A stretch of DNA of 64,000 bases from UBA1369 sp964571725 (GTDB lineage Bacteria > Patescibacteriota > Gracilibacteria > UBA1369): positions 316,278 through 380,277 of the forward strand of contig CAZNDB010000002.1 in assembly GCA_964571725.1 (NCBI GenBank), given 5' to 3'. Position numbers and translations under genes: made by a program. This document shows positions 1 through 6,902 of this stretch, piece by piece. Numbering within the stretch: position 1 is the first letter of the stretch; each line of letters begins with the position of its first letter. The notes under the pieces were generated by a model, which was not told where the DNA came from, did not search any database, and saw only the letters and a program-made list of their open reading frames with translations.

Positions 1-124
1 CACCATACGGGCTAACAAACTGAATAGATAGGGATTTATGGAAAAGCGGCTGGACACAGGGAAAAGGAGTGGAAAGATCGTGAACTTTTTTTGCGGCAGG
101 GTTGATTTTGGTTTCAAAGAGGTA

Positions 125-146
125 TATATCAATATACGTTGATATA
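125..146 (+). promoter_or_regulatory. Operator-like palindrome upstream of the ArsR-type gene
   Basis: A perfect inverted repeat, TATATCAA-N6-TTGATATA, lies 10 bases before the ATG of the ArsR-type repressor. ArsR/SmtB regulators bind AT-rich palindromes of this kind in their own promoters. TTGATT at 102-107 lies 17 bases before TATATC at 125-130 and could be the -35/-10 pair, so a bound repressor would cover the -10 region. Autoregulation is inferred. Confidence 0.6.
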
Positions 147-155
147 GTTTAATAG

Positions 156-464
156 ATGAAGACTCATTGTTGTAATGGGGACAGCAGGGCTAAAGAACCA
201 GAAAAACTGGCGTCATTTCTACGCATTGTTGCCGATAGTAATCGTGTCAAAATTATTAGCTTGCTTCGCAAAGGTGAAAAATGTGTCTGCGAAATCTGGA
301 AAGATCTCAATCTTTCACAAAATCTTGTTTCCCATCATCTCAAAGAGCTGAAAAAACTGGATCTGATAGTTTCCAGAAAGAAGGGACTGAATGTGATCTA
401 CTCTTTCAATAAGAGTAAAATGAAGGAATATCTGGATCAAATGAATAATCTATTACTAAATTAA
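156..464 (+). CDS. ArsR/SmtB-family metalloregulator
   Basis: This is a 102-residue winged-helix repressor. Family members sit on promoter DNA and leave it when a metal or metalloid ion binds. Residues 41-47 read EKCVCEI and match the ELCVCDL metal-site motif of the alpha-3 helix in ArsR/CadC-type sensors (Cys43, Cys45). A further Cys pair lies at residues 5-6. The DNA-recognition helix-turn-helix (about residues 46-68, LSQNLVSHHLKEL) is well preserved. The stop codon is one base from the next ATG, so it is co-transcribed with the thioredoxin-like protein and the permease. No Shine-Dalgarno is seen before the ATG. The inducing ion is not determined; arsenite, antimonite or a soft metal is likely. 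Confidence 0.9.
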   Translation: MKTHCCNGDSRAKEPEKLASFLRIVADSNRVKIISLLRKGEKCVCEIWKDLNLSQNLVSHHLKELKKLDLIVSRKKGLNVIYSFNKSKMKEYLDQMNNLLLN

Positions 465-465
465 C

Positions 466-753
466 ATGAAAATACAGGTTTTTGGGATGGGGTGTCCCGG
501 CTGTAAAAAGCTTTATGCCCAGACTGGGGAAGTAATTAAGGAGATGGGAATCAAAGCTGAGGTCGAATATATTGATGATTTGCAAAGACTGCTTGATCTG
601 GGCGTCATGTCCAGTCCGGTACTGGTAATTGACGGTCAGCCGTTGATAGTGGGGCGGATTCCCGATAAGAAAAGTATCAGGGAAGCGATACTATCCGGCG
701 GGAAGGATCAGCAGAGAGAGTGTGGTTGTAAATGCGACGGTGAGTGTGAATAG
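466..753 (+). CDS. Small thioredoxin-like redox protein
   Basis: A 95-residue protein of the redox-active disulfide protein 2 type (thioredoxin-3 family, as in TM0996/MTH895). The CPGC active site is at residues 10-13 and the cis-proline segment SSPVLVIDG follows in the second half. The last ten residues contain four cysteines (86, 88, 90, 94), an extension that could bind metal. This family is repeatedly encoded between ArsR-type regulators and COG0701 permeases, as here. It may pass electrons or metal to the permease, but that role is inferred. The start lies directly after the arsR-like stop codon, implying translational coupling. Confidence 0.85.
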   Translation: MKIQVFGMGCPGCKKLYAQTGEVIKEMGIKAEVEYIDDLQRLLDLGVMSSPVLVIDGQPLIVGRIPDKKSIREAILSGGKDQQRECGCKCDGECE

Positions 754-777
754 GTTTTATTAATCAATCAGAAAAAT

Positions 778-1746
778 ATGGATATTTTTTATCCGGTTCA
801 ATTATTGGCGGAATGGATCACTTATGGATTGTTTTCAATTCCCAAAGAGACACATCTGGCCGAGGCGGTGAGTTTTTTCATCTATGATTCCATCAAAATT
901 TTGATTTTACTGATAGTCATTATCTTGGCGGTTTCCATTATCCGGACTTATTTACCGCCCGAAAAAACCAGGAAGTTTCTGTCCCGCAAACATGAGTGGA
1001 CCGGCAATGTTCTGGCCTCACTGATTGGGATTGTAACCCCGTTTTGTACCTGCAGCGCGATTCCTTTATTTTTGGGATTTGTGGAGGCGGGAGTACCGCT
1101 GGGCGTAACTTTTTCATTTTTGGTGGCTTCTCCGATGATCAATGAAGTGGCTCTGGTCATGCTGCTGGGGATGTTCGGCTGGGAGATTGCACTAATCTAT
1201 ATAGGGAGCGGACTGGTTATTGCTACTCTTTCGGGAATAATCATTGGTAAATTGAAGCTGGAAAAACAAGTGGAGGAATTTGTGTTTAAGCAAAAAATGA
1301 CAGGAAGGGTGGAAGTTACGGTGAAGACGTGGAAGGAGAGGTGGTCTTATGCCAGGAAATATACTTTTAATGTGATCAGGAAGGTCTGGATTTACGTGCT
1401 AATCGGAATTGGAGTGGGAGCCTGGATTCATGGTTATGTCCCAATGGATTTTCTGGCCCAATATGCCGGAAGCGATAAATGGTATGCCGTTCCGTTGGCA
1501 ACGTTGATTGGTATTCCTCTTTATTCCAGTGCCGCTGGTATCGTACCGCTGGTTAGCGTACTGACTGAAAAAGGGGTGGCAATGGGAACAACGCTAGCGT
1601 TTATGATGGCGGTTACAGCACTGTCATTACCGGAATTCTTGATCCTGAAAAGAGTGATGAAAACCAAACTGATCCTGATTTTCGCCGGAATCGTAGGGAT
1701 GGGAATAATGTTTACCGGCTATCTGTTTAATCTGGTTTTGGGATAG
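778..1746 (+). CDS. COG0701 permease (ArsP-type)
   Basis: A 322-residue polytopic membrane protein with about eight hydrophobic segments. The signature TPFCTCSAIPLF is at residues 87-98, followed by a VASPMINE segment. Both are hallmarks of the DUF318/COG0701 permease family, whose characterised member ArsP exports organoarsenicals. Cys90 and Cys92 are candidates for substrate binding. It is the third gene of the operon, 24 bases after the thioredoxin-like gene, so the cluster reads as sensor, redox helper and exporter. Substrate identity cannot be told from sequence; ArsP, or a transporter for another soft metal or metalloid, are the options. Confidence 0.85.
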   Translation: MDIFYPVQLLAEWITYGLFSIPKETHLAEAVSFFIYDSIKILILLIVIILAVSIIRTYLPPEKTRKFLSRKHEWTGNVLASLIGIVTPFCTCSAIPLFLGFVEAGVPLGVTFSFLVASPMINEVALVMLLGMFGWEIALIYIGSGLVIATLSGIIIGKLKLEKQVEEFVFKQKMTGRVEVTVKTWKERWSYARKYTFNVIRKVWIYVLIGIGVGAWIHGYVPMDFLAQYAGSDKWYAVPLATLIGIPLYSSAAGIVPLVSVLTEKGVAMGTTLAFMMAVTALSLPEFLILKRVMKTKLILIFAGIVGMGIMFTGYLFNLVLG

Positions 1747-1780
1747 ATGAAAAAGCCTTTTATAAGCCGTGTAATTAACA

Positions 1781-1830
1781 TGGAGCTCCATCTGGTGTGA
1801 AGTTCGAACTGAAGTCGTGGAGAGGTCGTG
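1781..1830 (+). repeat. Direct repeat, copy 1, left of the toxin-antitoxin pair
   Basis: This 50-base stretch recurs at 2501-2550 in the same orientation with 45 of 50 positions identical (counted by hand). It starts TGGAGCTCCATCTGGTG and contains the palindrome AGTTCGAACT. The two copies are exactly 720 bases apart and bracket the toxin-antitoxin genes. It could be an integration or recombination footprint. Confidence 0.8.
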
Positions 1831-1835
1831 AGGAT

Positions 1836-1845
1836 ATCTATAGAT
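1836..1845 (+). promoter_or_regulatory. Short palindrome upstream of the antitoxin
   Basis: ATCTATAGAT is a perfect 10-base palindrome about 70 bases before the favoured antitoxin start. Phd/YefM antitoxins bind such palindromes to autoregulate. AT-rich -10-like sequence (TATATATAGT) lies at about 1905-1914. This is suggestive only. Confidence 0.3.
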
Positions 1846-1916
1846 CCTGCACTTTACATTGCCACGGTGTTAATGGTACTATGGATAGTGATATCAATAA
1901 TATTATATATAGTGCT

Positions 1917-2174
1917 ATGGACAATAATGTGACCGCCCAGGAGTTGAAGACCAAGGGAGCCTCTGTTTTGGGCAAGAAAACTAAAACAAGTGGTGAAACT
2001 TTTATTACAGTCCGTGGTGAGAAGCGTTTTGTCGTTCTTACTATGGAGCAATATTCGTATTTGCGCGAATGTGAACTGGAGACTGCTTTAAAGGAGTCTG
2101 AAGCGGATCTGGCGGCTGGGAAATTTGCAGTTAAGAGTCTTGAAGAGCATTTAAAGGATTTGAAGAATGTATAA
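1917..2174 (+). CDS. Phd/YefM-type antitoxin
   Basis: An 85-residue protein resembling Phd/YefM antitoxins. It has an N-terminal segment VTAQELKTKGASVLGKK, then the strand-rich core ITVRGEKRFVVLTMEQY, and a charged helical tail (residues about 55-85) that in this family neutralises the toxin. The frame is open back to 1797, but that upstream part runs through the direct repeat and does not resemble the family. The ATG at 1917 is therefore preferred, with 1881 as an alternative. The stop overlaps the toxin start by 8 bases, the usual antitoxin-toxin coupling. It probably also represses its own promoter. Confidence 0.8.
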   Translation: MDNNVTAQELKTKGASVLGKKTKTSGETFITVRGEKRFVVLTMEQYSYLRECELETALKESEADLAAGKFAVKSLEEHLKDLKNV

Positions 2175-2439
2175 ACTGATAATTACCGAAAGTTATCTAA
2201 AAAGGGCCAAGAGGTTTTTTGGTAAACATCCTGAAGTTATAAAGCAATATGAAAAAGTTTTAAAACTGCTTTGCTTAAACCCTCAGCATCCTTCTTTGAG
2301 ATTACATAAACTATCGGGGAGATTAGATGGGGTGTTTAGTGTTTCTATAAATATTTCCTATCGCGTGTTGATAAACTTTATTATCAAGGAAAATCAGATA
2401 GTGCCGATTGATATTGGGTCGCATGATGAGGTGTATTGA
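2167..2439 (+). CDS. RelE/YafQ-type toxin
   Basis: A 90-residue protein of the RelE/ParE superfamily, closest in pattern to YafQ-type ribosome-dependent mRNA endonucleases. Supporting features are the basic N-terminal helices, LHKLSGRLDG in the middle (residues about 51-60), SYRVL (Arg in the beta-sheet) and the C-terminal GSHDEVY. In YafQ the equivalent His and Arg positions take part in RNA cleavage. It overlaps the antitoxin gene by 8 bases. The cassette is enclosed by 50-bp direct repeats, which suggests it moved in as a unit. Confidence 0.8.
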   Translation: MYKLIITESYLKRAKRFFGKHPEVIKQYEKVLKLLCLNPQHPSLRLHKLSGRLDGVFSVSINISYRVLINFIIKENQIVPIDIGSHDEVY

Positions 2440-2500
2440 TTCGATGTGGGCGGACTAAAATACTGGCTTGAATGAGCCAGAAAGTATTCATGGATTTTCT

Positions 2501-2550
2501 TGGAGCTCCATCTGGTGCGATGTTCGAACTGAAGTTGTGGGGAGGGCGTG
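2501..2550 (+). repeat. Direct repeat, copy 2, right of the toxin-antitoxin pair
   Basis: Second copy of the 50-base element at 1781-1830, with five substitutions. It lies in a 274-base gene-free stretch (2440-2713) between the toxin and the next gene. The rest of that stretch shows only the promoter described at 2658-2691. Confidence 0.8.
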
Positions 2551-2657
2551 TAGGCTCTTAAGCAACAAAACATATTTGGACGTTAGAGTGACAAAAAATG
2601 TTCAGAAAATAATACTGAAGTCATTTTAATATGCATTGTAGCCTTGAGGTCGCGTGG

Positions 2658-2691
2658 TGGACGTGATGGGGTGTTGTATGTTATAATACAA
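2658..2691 (+). promoter_or_regulatory. Candidate promoter with inverted repeat over the -10 box
   Basis: TGGACG (2658-2663), an 18-base spacer and TATAAT (2682-2687) form a sigma-70-type promoter for the gene at 2714. The perfect repeat TTGTAT-N6-ATACAA (2674-2691) covers the -10 box and could be a repressor site. Confidence 0.5.
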
Positions 2692-2713
2692 TAATATGTT
2701 TTAACGTTTTGCA

Positions 2714-3073
2714 ATGCCCGATTTTGGGGTAATAAAAAATGAAATTTTAAGGCGTTTGGTGATTAATTCGGTTACCATAAATTCCCAAACGGCCAATGTC
2801 GTTGTTTTTCTGATAACTAAGATTGCTGCCCTGAGTGAGGAAAAACAGCAAGCAGTAATACAACTTTTACTGAATGAACAAAGTCAGGTTGAGGAGGCAA
2901 GATCAAGGCAGTTTTCTGATGCTACCTTGACAGAATTGGAAGGGGAGAATCAGAAAATTGTTCAAATAATGAAAAACTATAAATCAGCATCCTTGGCCCA
3001 TAATGAAGAAGTTGGACGATTGGTTGATCAGAATACCGCAGAGGACTTGTTGAATAAACTGAATCAATTATGA
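2714..3073 (+). CDS. Unknown protein, 119 residues
   Basis: I do not recognise this protein. It has no signal peptide or membrane segment. It is mostly predicted helical, with charged and Gln-rich stretches (AALSEEKQQAVIQLLL, residues about 35-50) and a Glu/Asn-rich second half. Its last codons overlap the start of the next gene by 4 bases (ATGA), so the two are translated together and probably work together. A promoter with an operator-like repeat precedes it. No Shine-Dalgarno is visible before the ATG. Confidence 0.7.
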   Translation: MPDFGVIKNEILRRLVINSVTINSQTANVVVFLITKIAALSEEKQQAVIQLLLNEQSQVEEARSRQFSDATLTELEGENQKIVQIMKNYKSASLAHNEEVGRLVDQNTAEDLLNKLNQL

Positions 3074-4884
3074 AGATTCATAACCATTATTTTAACTCTG
3101 GTTTCAGTACTGTTCCTAATCGTTCGGTTTTTTTTGGTAATGAGGCCCCTCCAGGCCCGCTTGGACCGGAACAACAGGCAGAACCAAATATGGTGGAAAC
3201 ACCAGAGGCAAAATTTTCCAGGTTGTCGAAGCATTATGAAGAGACACGTCAGGATGCTGTCAAGACATTACAAGCGGTCGTAAATGATGCTACTGCAGAT
3301 TCAACTGCTAAAATGCTGGCAGAGGCGGCTTTGGCTGCGGTGGAAAAAACCAAAAAACCTACAGAGTTCATCAACGCCCAAGTATCAATGGAATTATTGA
3401 AACAAAATTTGGGAAGACTTTATCTGATTTTAGGTGAAGAACCCCCTGATTTTGATAACCCACGAGATAAAATTGTTCCTCCCAGATATGAATGGTTTAG
3501 GGGCGAACCGAAAAGTCTGGATAATCTGCTTAATGACGATAATGTCCTGAATAAAGTGCAAGAGGATCTCAAAGCTGGACATATGCCGTCAAAGGATAAT
3601 ATAAATGTTTTATGGACCCGGTATTTAGGATTGAAGGATGAGGGAGATAAACCTACCAATGCAGCAAAAAAAATAGTGATCGATGAAAAAGCTGCCGCGG
3701 TTTTTAAGATTGCCAGTCAGGCTAGTGATTTGTTTGAAAAAAGTGCCGAAGCAAATTCACCACAATATAAACAGGAGTCGGCCAGACTGAATGCTTTGAC
3801 TGCTGATTCAAATACTCCTAAGGAACAATTTGATCAGCAACGAAAAGTGGTAGAGACGATGGGCTACCAATTTGAGGTTAAAAACAACCTTGAATCCAAC
3901 AAGATTCTGATAAATAAAGTCCAAGAAGATCTTAGATCAGGAAATATTCCGAGGATAGCTGATGTTACGGCTCTCTGGGATAAATATTCTGCAATGAAGG
4001 ACGGCGAGGCGAAAATAGGCGATATGCCTGAATTGTTGAAGCAAATGCAGGAACAAGAACAGCAAATGTTTAAATTGGCTGAAAAAGCCGGTCGGGAGTT
4101 TGATCGGAATGCGGCAAGAGTTTCTCCCGAATATCGTGCGGCAATGGCAAAGGAAGAACAGCTTTCCAGGGCTTCTGAAGCTGCTCTTAAAATTTTTGAA
4201 CAGAAGCGTTATGATCCTACCATCTCCCAGCAGGAAAGAGAAAAAGTGGGGGACTCTTATTTGGCCGTTTATAACGCCTGGCAAGATCAGGTAAATGTTA
4301 GACAAAATCTGGCTACGAGAGTCGATCAAAAAATGCACGAACCCAAACAGGATACCGGGCCTGCCAATACAGTAAATAACAGACCTGCGGCAACTTTGGC
4401 ACAAGATTCTTCTATTGATACTGGACCTTCCAGGGCTGCGCCCGCGAAACCGGCGGGGGGTCCCGATAAGGCGCCTGAACCTGGTCCCAAACAAAAGGAT
4501 CAACAGGAACTGGCAAGTATACGGGAGCAAATTGGGGTTCTATGGGGGAAGTTGAATCAGGCCAAGGCAACCGAGGCCAGCAGAACCACCAAATTCAAAG
4601 CTGCAGATAATGCCCAACAGAAAGCCGAAGGAGAGGTAGCCAGGCTACAAACAGCAATGTACGCTGAAAAAGATTTGGCCAAATTGGCGGCGCTTACAGT
4701 GGAGTTAACTCTGGCAAGTACCAATTTAATTAAAGCTCAACAGAATTTTGAGGCGGCAACAAAGGCTATGGCTGACAGTATCGAATCCAGGAAGGCGGGT
4801 GAGAAAGCGTTGAAAGTTGAGGAAGAGCGTGCCGTGGCCTTACAGAAAAAAATAGACGATCCTGATAGTTATAAAAAGCCGTAG
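3070..4884 (+). CDS. Unknown 604-residue repeat and coiled-coil protein
   Basis: I do not recognise the family. The protein is hydrophilic, with no signal peptide or membrane helix. The N-terminal 40 residues are Pro/Gly-rich. Two related blocks follow. One starts near residue 158 (VLNKVQEDLKAGHMP) and the other near residue 281 (LINKVQEDLRSGNIP). In each, the start motif is followed by L-W-x-x-Y and a long helical stretch, giving an internal duplication of about 120 residues. A Pro/Ala-rich linker (about 425-475) leads to an Ala/Lys/Glu/Gln-rich C-terminal coiled coil (about 475-600). The start overlaps the upstream stop by 4 bases. A cytoplasmic scaffold or structural role is possible but unproven. 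Confidence 0.7.
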   Translation: MKIHNHYFNSGFSTVPNRSVFFGNEAPPGPLGPEQQAEPNMVETPEAKFSRLSKHYEETRQDAVKTLQAVVNDATADSTAKMLAEAALAAVEKTKKPTEFINAQVSMELLKQNLGRLYLILGEEPPDFDNPRDKIVPPRYEWFRGEPKSLDNLLNDDNVLNKVQEDLKAGHMPSKDNINVLWTRYLGLKDEGDKPTNAAKKIVIDEKAAAVFKIASQASDLFEKSAEANSPQYKQESARLNALTADSNTPKEQFDQQRKVVETMGYQFEVKNNLESNKILINKVQEDLRSGNIPRIADVTALWDKYSAMKDGEAKIGDMPELLKQMQEQEQQMFKLAEKAGREFDRNAARVSPEYRAAMAKEEQLSRASEAALKIFEQKRYDPTISQQEREKVGDSYLAVYNAWQDQVNVRQNLATRVDQKMHEPKQDTGPANTVNNRPAATLAQDSSIDTGPSRAAPAKPAGGPDKAPEPGPKQKDQQELASIREQIGVLWGKLNQAKATEASRTTKFKAADNAQQKAEGEVARLQTAMYAEKDLAKLAALTVELTLASTNLIKAQQNFEAATKAMADSIESRKAGEKALKVEEERAVALQKKIDDPDSYKKP

Positions 4885-4902
4885 TGTGTTTTTCTCTAAA
4901 CA

Positions 4903-5186
4903 TGGAGCCACAGTCGGGAATCGAACCCGAGACCTCATCCTTCTCTGATACCTCTATTTGTTTGGGCCTATTAGAGGGGTAGACTGTATATCAAGCTTGT
5001 TCCTCAAAGAGAAATTTAGCTTCCCTTGTCAGTCGTTCGGGCCTCATTTGACAATGATGCCACGGTCTTGGCCTGGCTTTAGGCTATTAACCGTTATTCG
5101 GGATTCAACCATCCGTTTTCGGGTGGAGGGGCAAGAGACTTTTGAGTCTCACCATGGATGCGCTCTACCATCTGAGCTACTGCGGC
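4903..5186 (-). tRNA. tRNA-Thr(GGU), split by a group I intron
   Basis: Read on the minus strand, the exons are 5186-5151 (36 nt) and 4942-4903 (40 nt). Spliced, they give a 76-nt cloverleaf. The acceptor stem GCCGCAG pairs with CTGTGGC. The D arm is GCTC/GAGC, the anticodon stem CATCC/GGATG and the loop AT-GGT-AA. The variable loop is AGGTC, the T stem TCGGG/CCCGA, and TCCA is encoded at the 3' end. Anticodon GGT with A37 fits threonine. The order GAGCGCATCCATGGT closely follows known bacterial tRNA-Thr(GGU) genes. The gene is whole only if the 208-base insertion between positions 36 and 37 is removed. Confidence 0.93.
4943..5150 (-). ncRNA. Group I self-splicing intron in tRNA-Thr, 208 nt
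   Basis: The insertion obeys group I rules: the upstream exon ends in U (U36) and the intron ends in G. Intron bases are numbered from 5150. The helices found by hand are P2 25-31/36-42 with one mismatch, P3 48-51/126-129, P4 57-61/85-89, and P5 67-70/77-80 with A-rich joins. Also present are P6 90-92/109-111 plus 94-98/103-107, P7 117-121/165-169 (GACTG/CAGTC), P8 129-133/154-158 plus 137-142/146-151, and P9 174-179/195-200. The join before the P7 3' strand, GATATA, fits J8/7. Bases 16-21 (CUUGCC) act as the internal guide: GCC pairs with exon GGU and CUU with exon AAG (P10). No homing endonuclease frame is present. Confidence 0.9.
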
Positions 5187-5369
5187 TTGTAAATGAACAA
5201 AATGCCAGAATTATCGCTTGCAAAGGGCAATTGCGGGCTGATTTTAACACATACGAGGGGAGATGCAAATTAATTTTTAGCGGAATTAAAGAATAGAAAC
5301 GTAAACTCATTATTTTTGTAATATTTCCGGTTATCTGCTTGTATTAGACAGTAATAAATATAAATTTTC

Positions 5370-6038
5370 GTGTTACAGACTGATCCTAAAAAACAGGATG
5401 AATCTGCTGTTGCAGCCGCCCAGGCTGTGCCTCTTGATAAAAGCACGAAAACCGCGCAGGCGAATCCTTCAGACGCTGAACTGGTACGAATGACTCTGCG
5501 GGACGCGGACAAGTTTGCCCTGATCATCGAGCGTTACGAGCGGAAACTGATGCGTTACCTGAACTATTTTACCGGAGCCAATAATCATCATGCCGAGGAT
5601 ATTTTTCAGGAAACCATGATCAAGGTTTACCGGAATCTGAACGGATTTGATCAGAAACTGACTCTTTCCAGCTGGATTTACCGCATTGCCCATAACGAAG
5701 CCCTCAACTATTTGCGAAAGAACAGACAACAGGCGGCCGTGAGTCTGGATGCCCAGGACGGGGAGGGGATGGCCTTGCTGAACGTGCTGGCCAGTGAGGA
5801 AAATGTGGTGATGGAGGCCGCCAGGAAAGAAACGGCCGGGAAAGTCAGAGAAATCTTGAATAATTTGCGGGAAGATTACCGGGAAGTATTGATACTCCGT
5901 TATCTCGAAGATTACGACTACAATGAAATCAGCTATGTTCTCAAAAAACCCCTGGGCACTGTCGGTGTTCTGCTGGCCCGGGCCAAAGTCGCCTTCAGGG
6001 AACTGGCCATAAAGCATAATCTCCTGAAATATGAATGA
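5370..6038 (+). CDS. ECF-type RNA polymerase sigma factor
   Basis: A 222-residue sigma-70 family protein of the extracytoplasmic-function group. Region 2 spans about residues 50-120: the DIFQETMIKVYRNL segment is the region 2.2 core-binding helix, followed by SSWIYRIAHNEALNYLRKNR of regions 2.3-2.4. Region 4 (about 165-215) has the helix-turn-helix YNEISYVLKKPLGTVGVLLARAK. It starts with GTG, and no Shine-Dalgarno is seen. The N-terminal 35 residues are a low-complexity extension. It overlaps the following membrane protein by 8 bases. That arrangement is typical of an ECF sigma with its anti-sigma partner, so the target may be an envelope-stress regulon. Confidence 0.9.
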   Translation: MLQTDPKKQDESAVAAAQAVPLDKSTKTAQANPSDAELVRMTLRDADKFALIIERYERKLMRYLNYFTGANNHHAEDIFQETMIKVYRNLNGFDQKLTLSSWIYRIAHNEALNYLRKNRQQAAVSLDAQDGEGMALLNVLASEENVVMEAARKETAGKVREILNNLREDYREVLILRYLEDYDYNEISYVLKKPLGTVGVLLARAKVAFRELAIKHNLLKYE

Positions 6039-6813
6039 TACAAGCAAACACATTTTGGAGCAGATCAAAGAAGGCGGGATCAAGCCCCGGCCGCGCTGGC
6101 AGTTTGTCTTGTCCAGAGTGCTGCTGATTGTTGCTCTGGTAGCGGCAATTGTAGTGGGCGGATTGGTCATGAGCCTGGTTCTTTTAAAACTGGGCAATCT
6201 GGACTGGGAGTATGTATCGTTTTTTGGTGAAAGGGGACTGCCTCCGGTTTTTGACGTGTTGCCGCTGATCTGGATTGCTTTACTGATTTTGGTGGTGCTG
6301 TTGGCCGTGTTTGTTTTTGAAAAGACCGACGGCGGATATAAATATAGTCCCGGCTGGATAGTACTGGGAACAATTGTTTTGTCGCTGAGTCTGGCCGGTT
6401 TGATTTATCTGAGCAGCGGAGCAGAGCGCTTTGAGGAGGCGATGAGAGACAGGCTGCCCTTTTATGAAGAAATGGAAAAACGGCGGGAGGCCAGATTCCA
6501 TTTACCGGAAATGGGAATTTTACCGGGACGGGTTTTATCAATCCGTTCACGTACCGAAATGTCACTGGAGGATTTGCAGAACAGAGAGTGGCAGGTGATT
6601 CTGGTGCCCAACGCGGTCGAGCGGTTCGATTTAATGAGACTGAAACCCGGTCAGATGGTATTCGCGATCGGGGAAAAGCAGACTGAAAACATCTTTGAAG
6701 CCGTGGAGATCCGCTTGAAAAGGGGTATGATGATTCGATTAAAGACCGGTTTAAAGGAGAAACCCGGAAAGGCCGTTCCGCCTGATTTGCCGCCGCTTTT
6801 TCCTGCTTTGTAA
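6031..6813 (+). CDS. Membrane protein, possible anti-sigma partner
   Basis: A 260-residue protein with three predicted membrane helices (about residues 25-50, 75-97 and 106-128) and a C-terminal soluble domain of about 130 residues. I do not recognise that domain. The first 20 residues are short and cytoplasmic. The start lies inside the sigma factor gene (8-base overlap), so the two are translationally coupled. By position it is a candidate anti-sigma factor that holds the ECF sigma at the membrane. No zinc-binding HxxxCxxC motif is present, so it is not a standard ZAS-type anti-sigma and the role is inferred from context only. Confidence 0.7.
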   Translation: MNDTSKHILEQIKEGGIKPRPRWQFVLSRVLLIVALVAAIVVGGLVMSLVLLKLGNLDWEYVSFFGERGLPPVFDVLPLIWIALLILVVLLAVFVFEKTDGGYKYSPGWIVLGTIVLSLSLAGLIYLSSGAERFEEAMRDRLPFYEEMEKRREARFHLPEMGILPGRVLSIRSRTEMSLEDLQNREWQVILVPNAVERFDLMRLKPGQMVFAIGEKQTENIFEAVEIRLKRGMMIRLKTGLKEKPGKAVPPDLPPLFPAL

Positions 6814-6902
6814 GAAAATCTATCCGGCCGGTGTATTAAGGAGTGAAAGATGCCATGGAATCTTTACAGCTCAATTTATTATTTAGTCTTTAACTAAAAG
6901 CT

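Noticed and set aside
1781..1833. The 50-bp repeat as the 3' end of a tRNA or tmRNA
   Set aside because: It starts TGGAGCT and contains TTCGAAC on the plus strand, which recalls the complement of such a 3' end. However, the would-be T-stem strands are not complementary and no acceptor partner is found.
4958..5296. A 112-codon plus-strand frame across the tRNA-Thr region
   Set aside because: It is the antisense of the tRNA exons and group I intron; the RNA structure explains the sequence.
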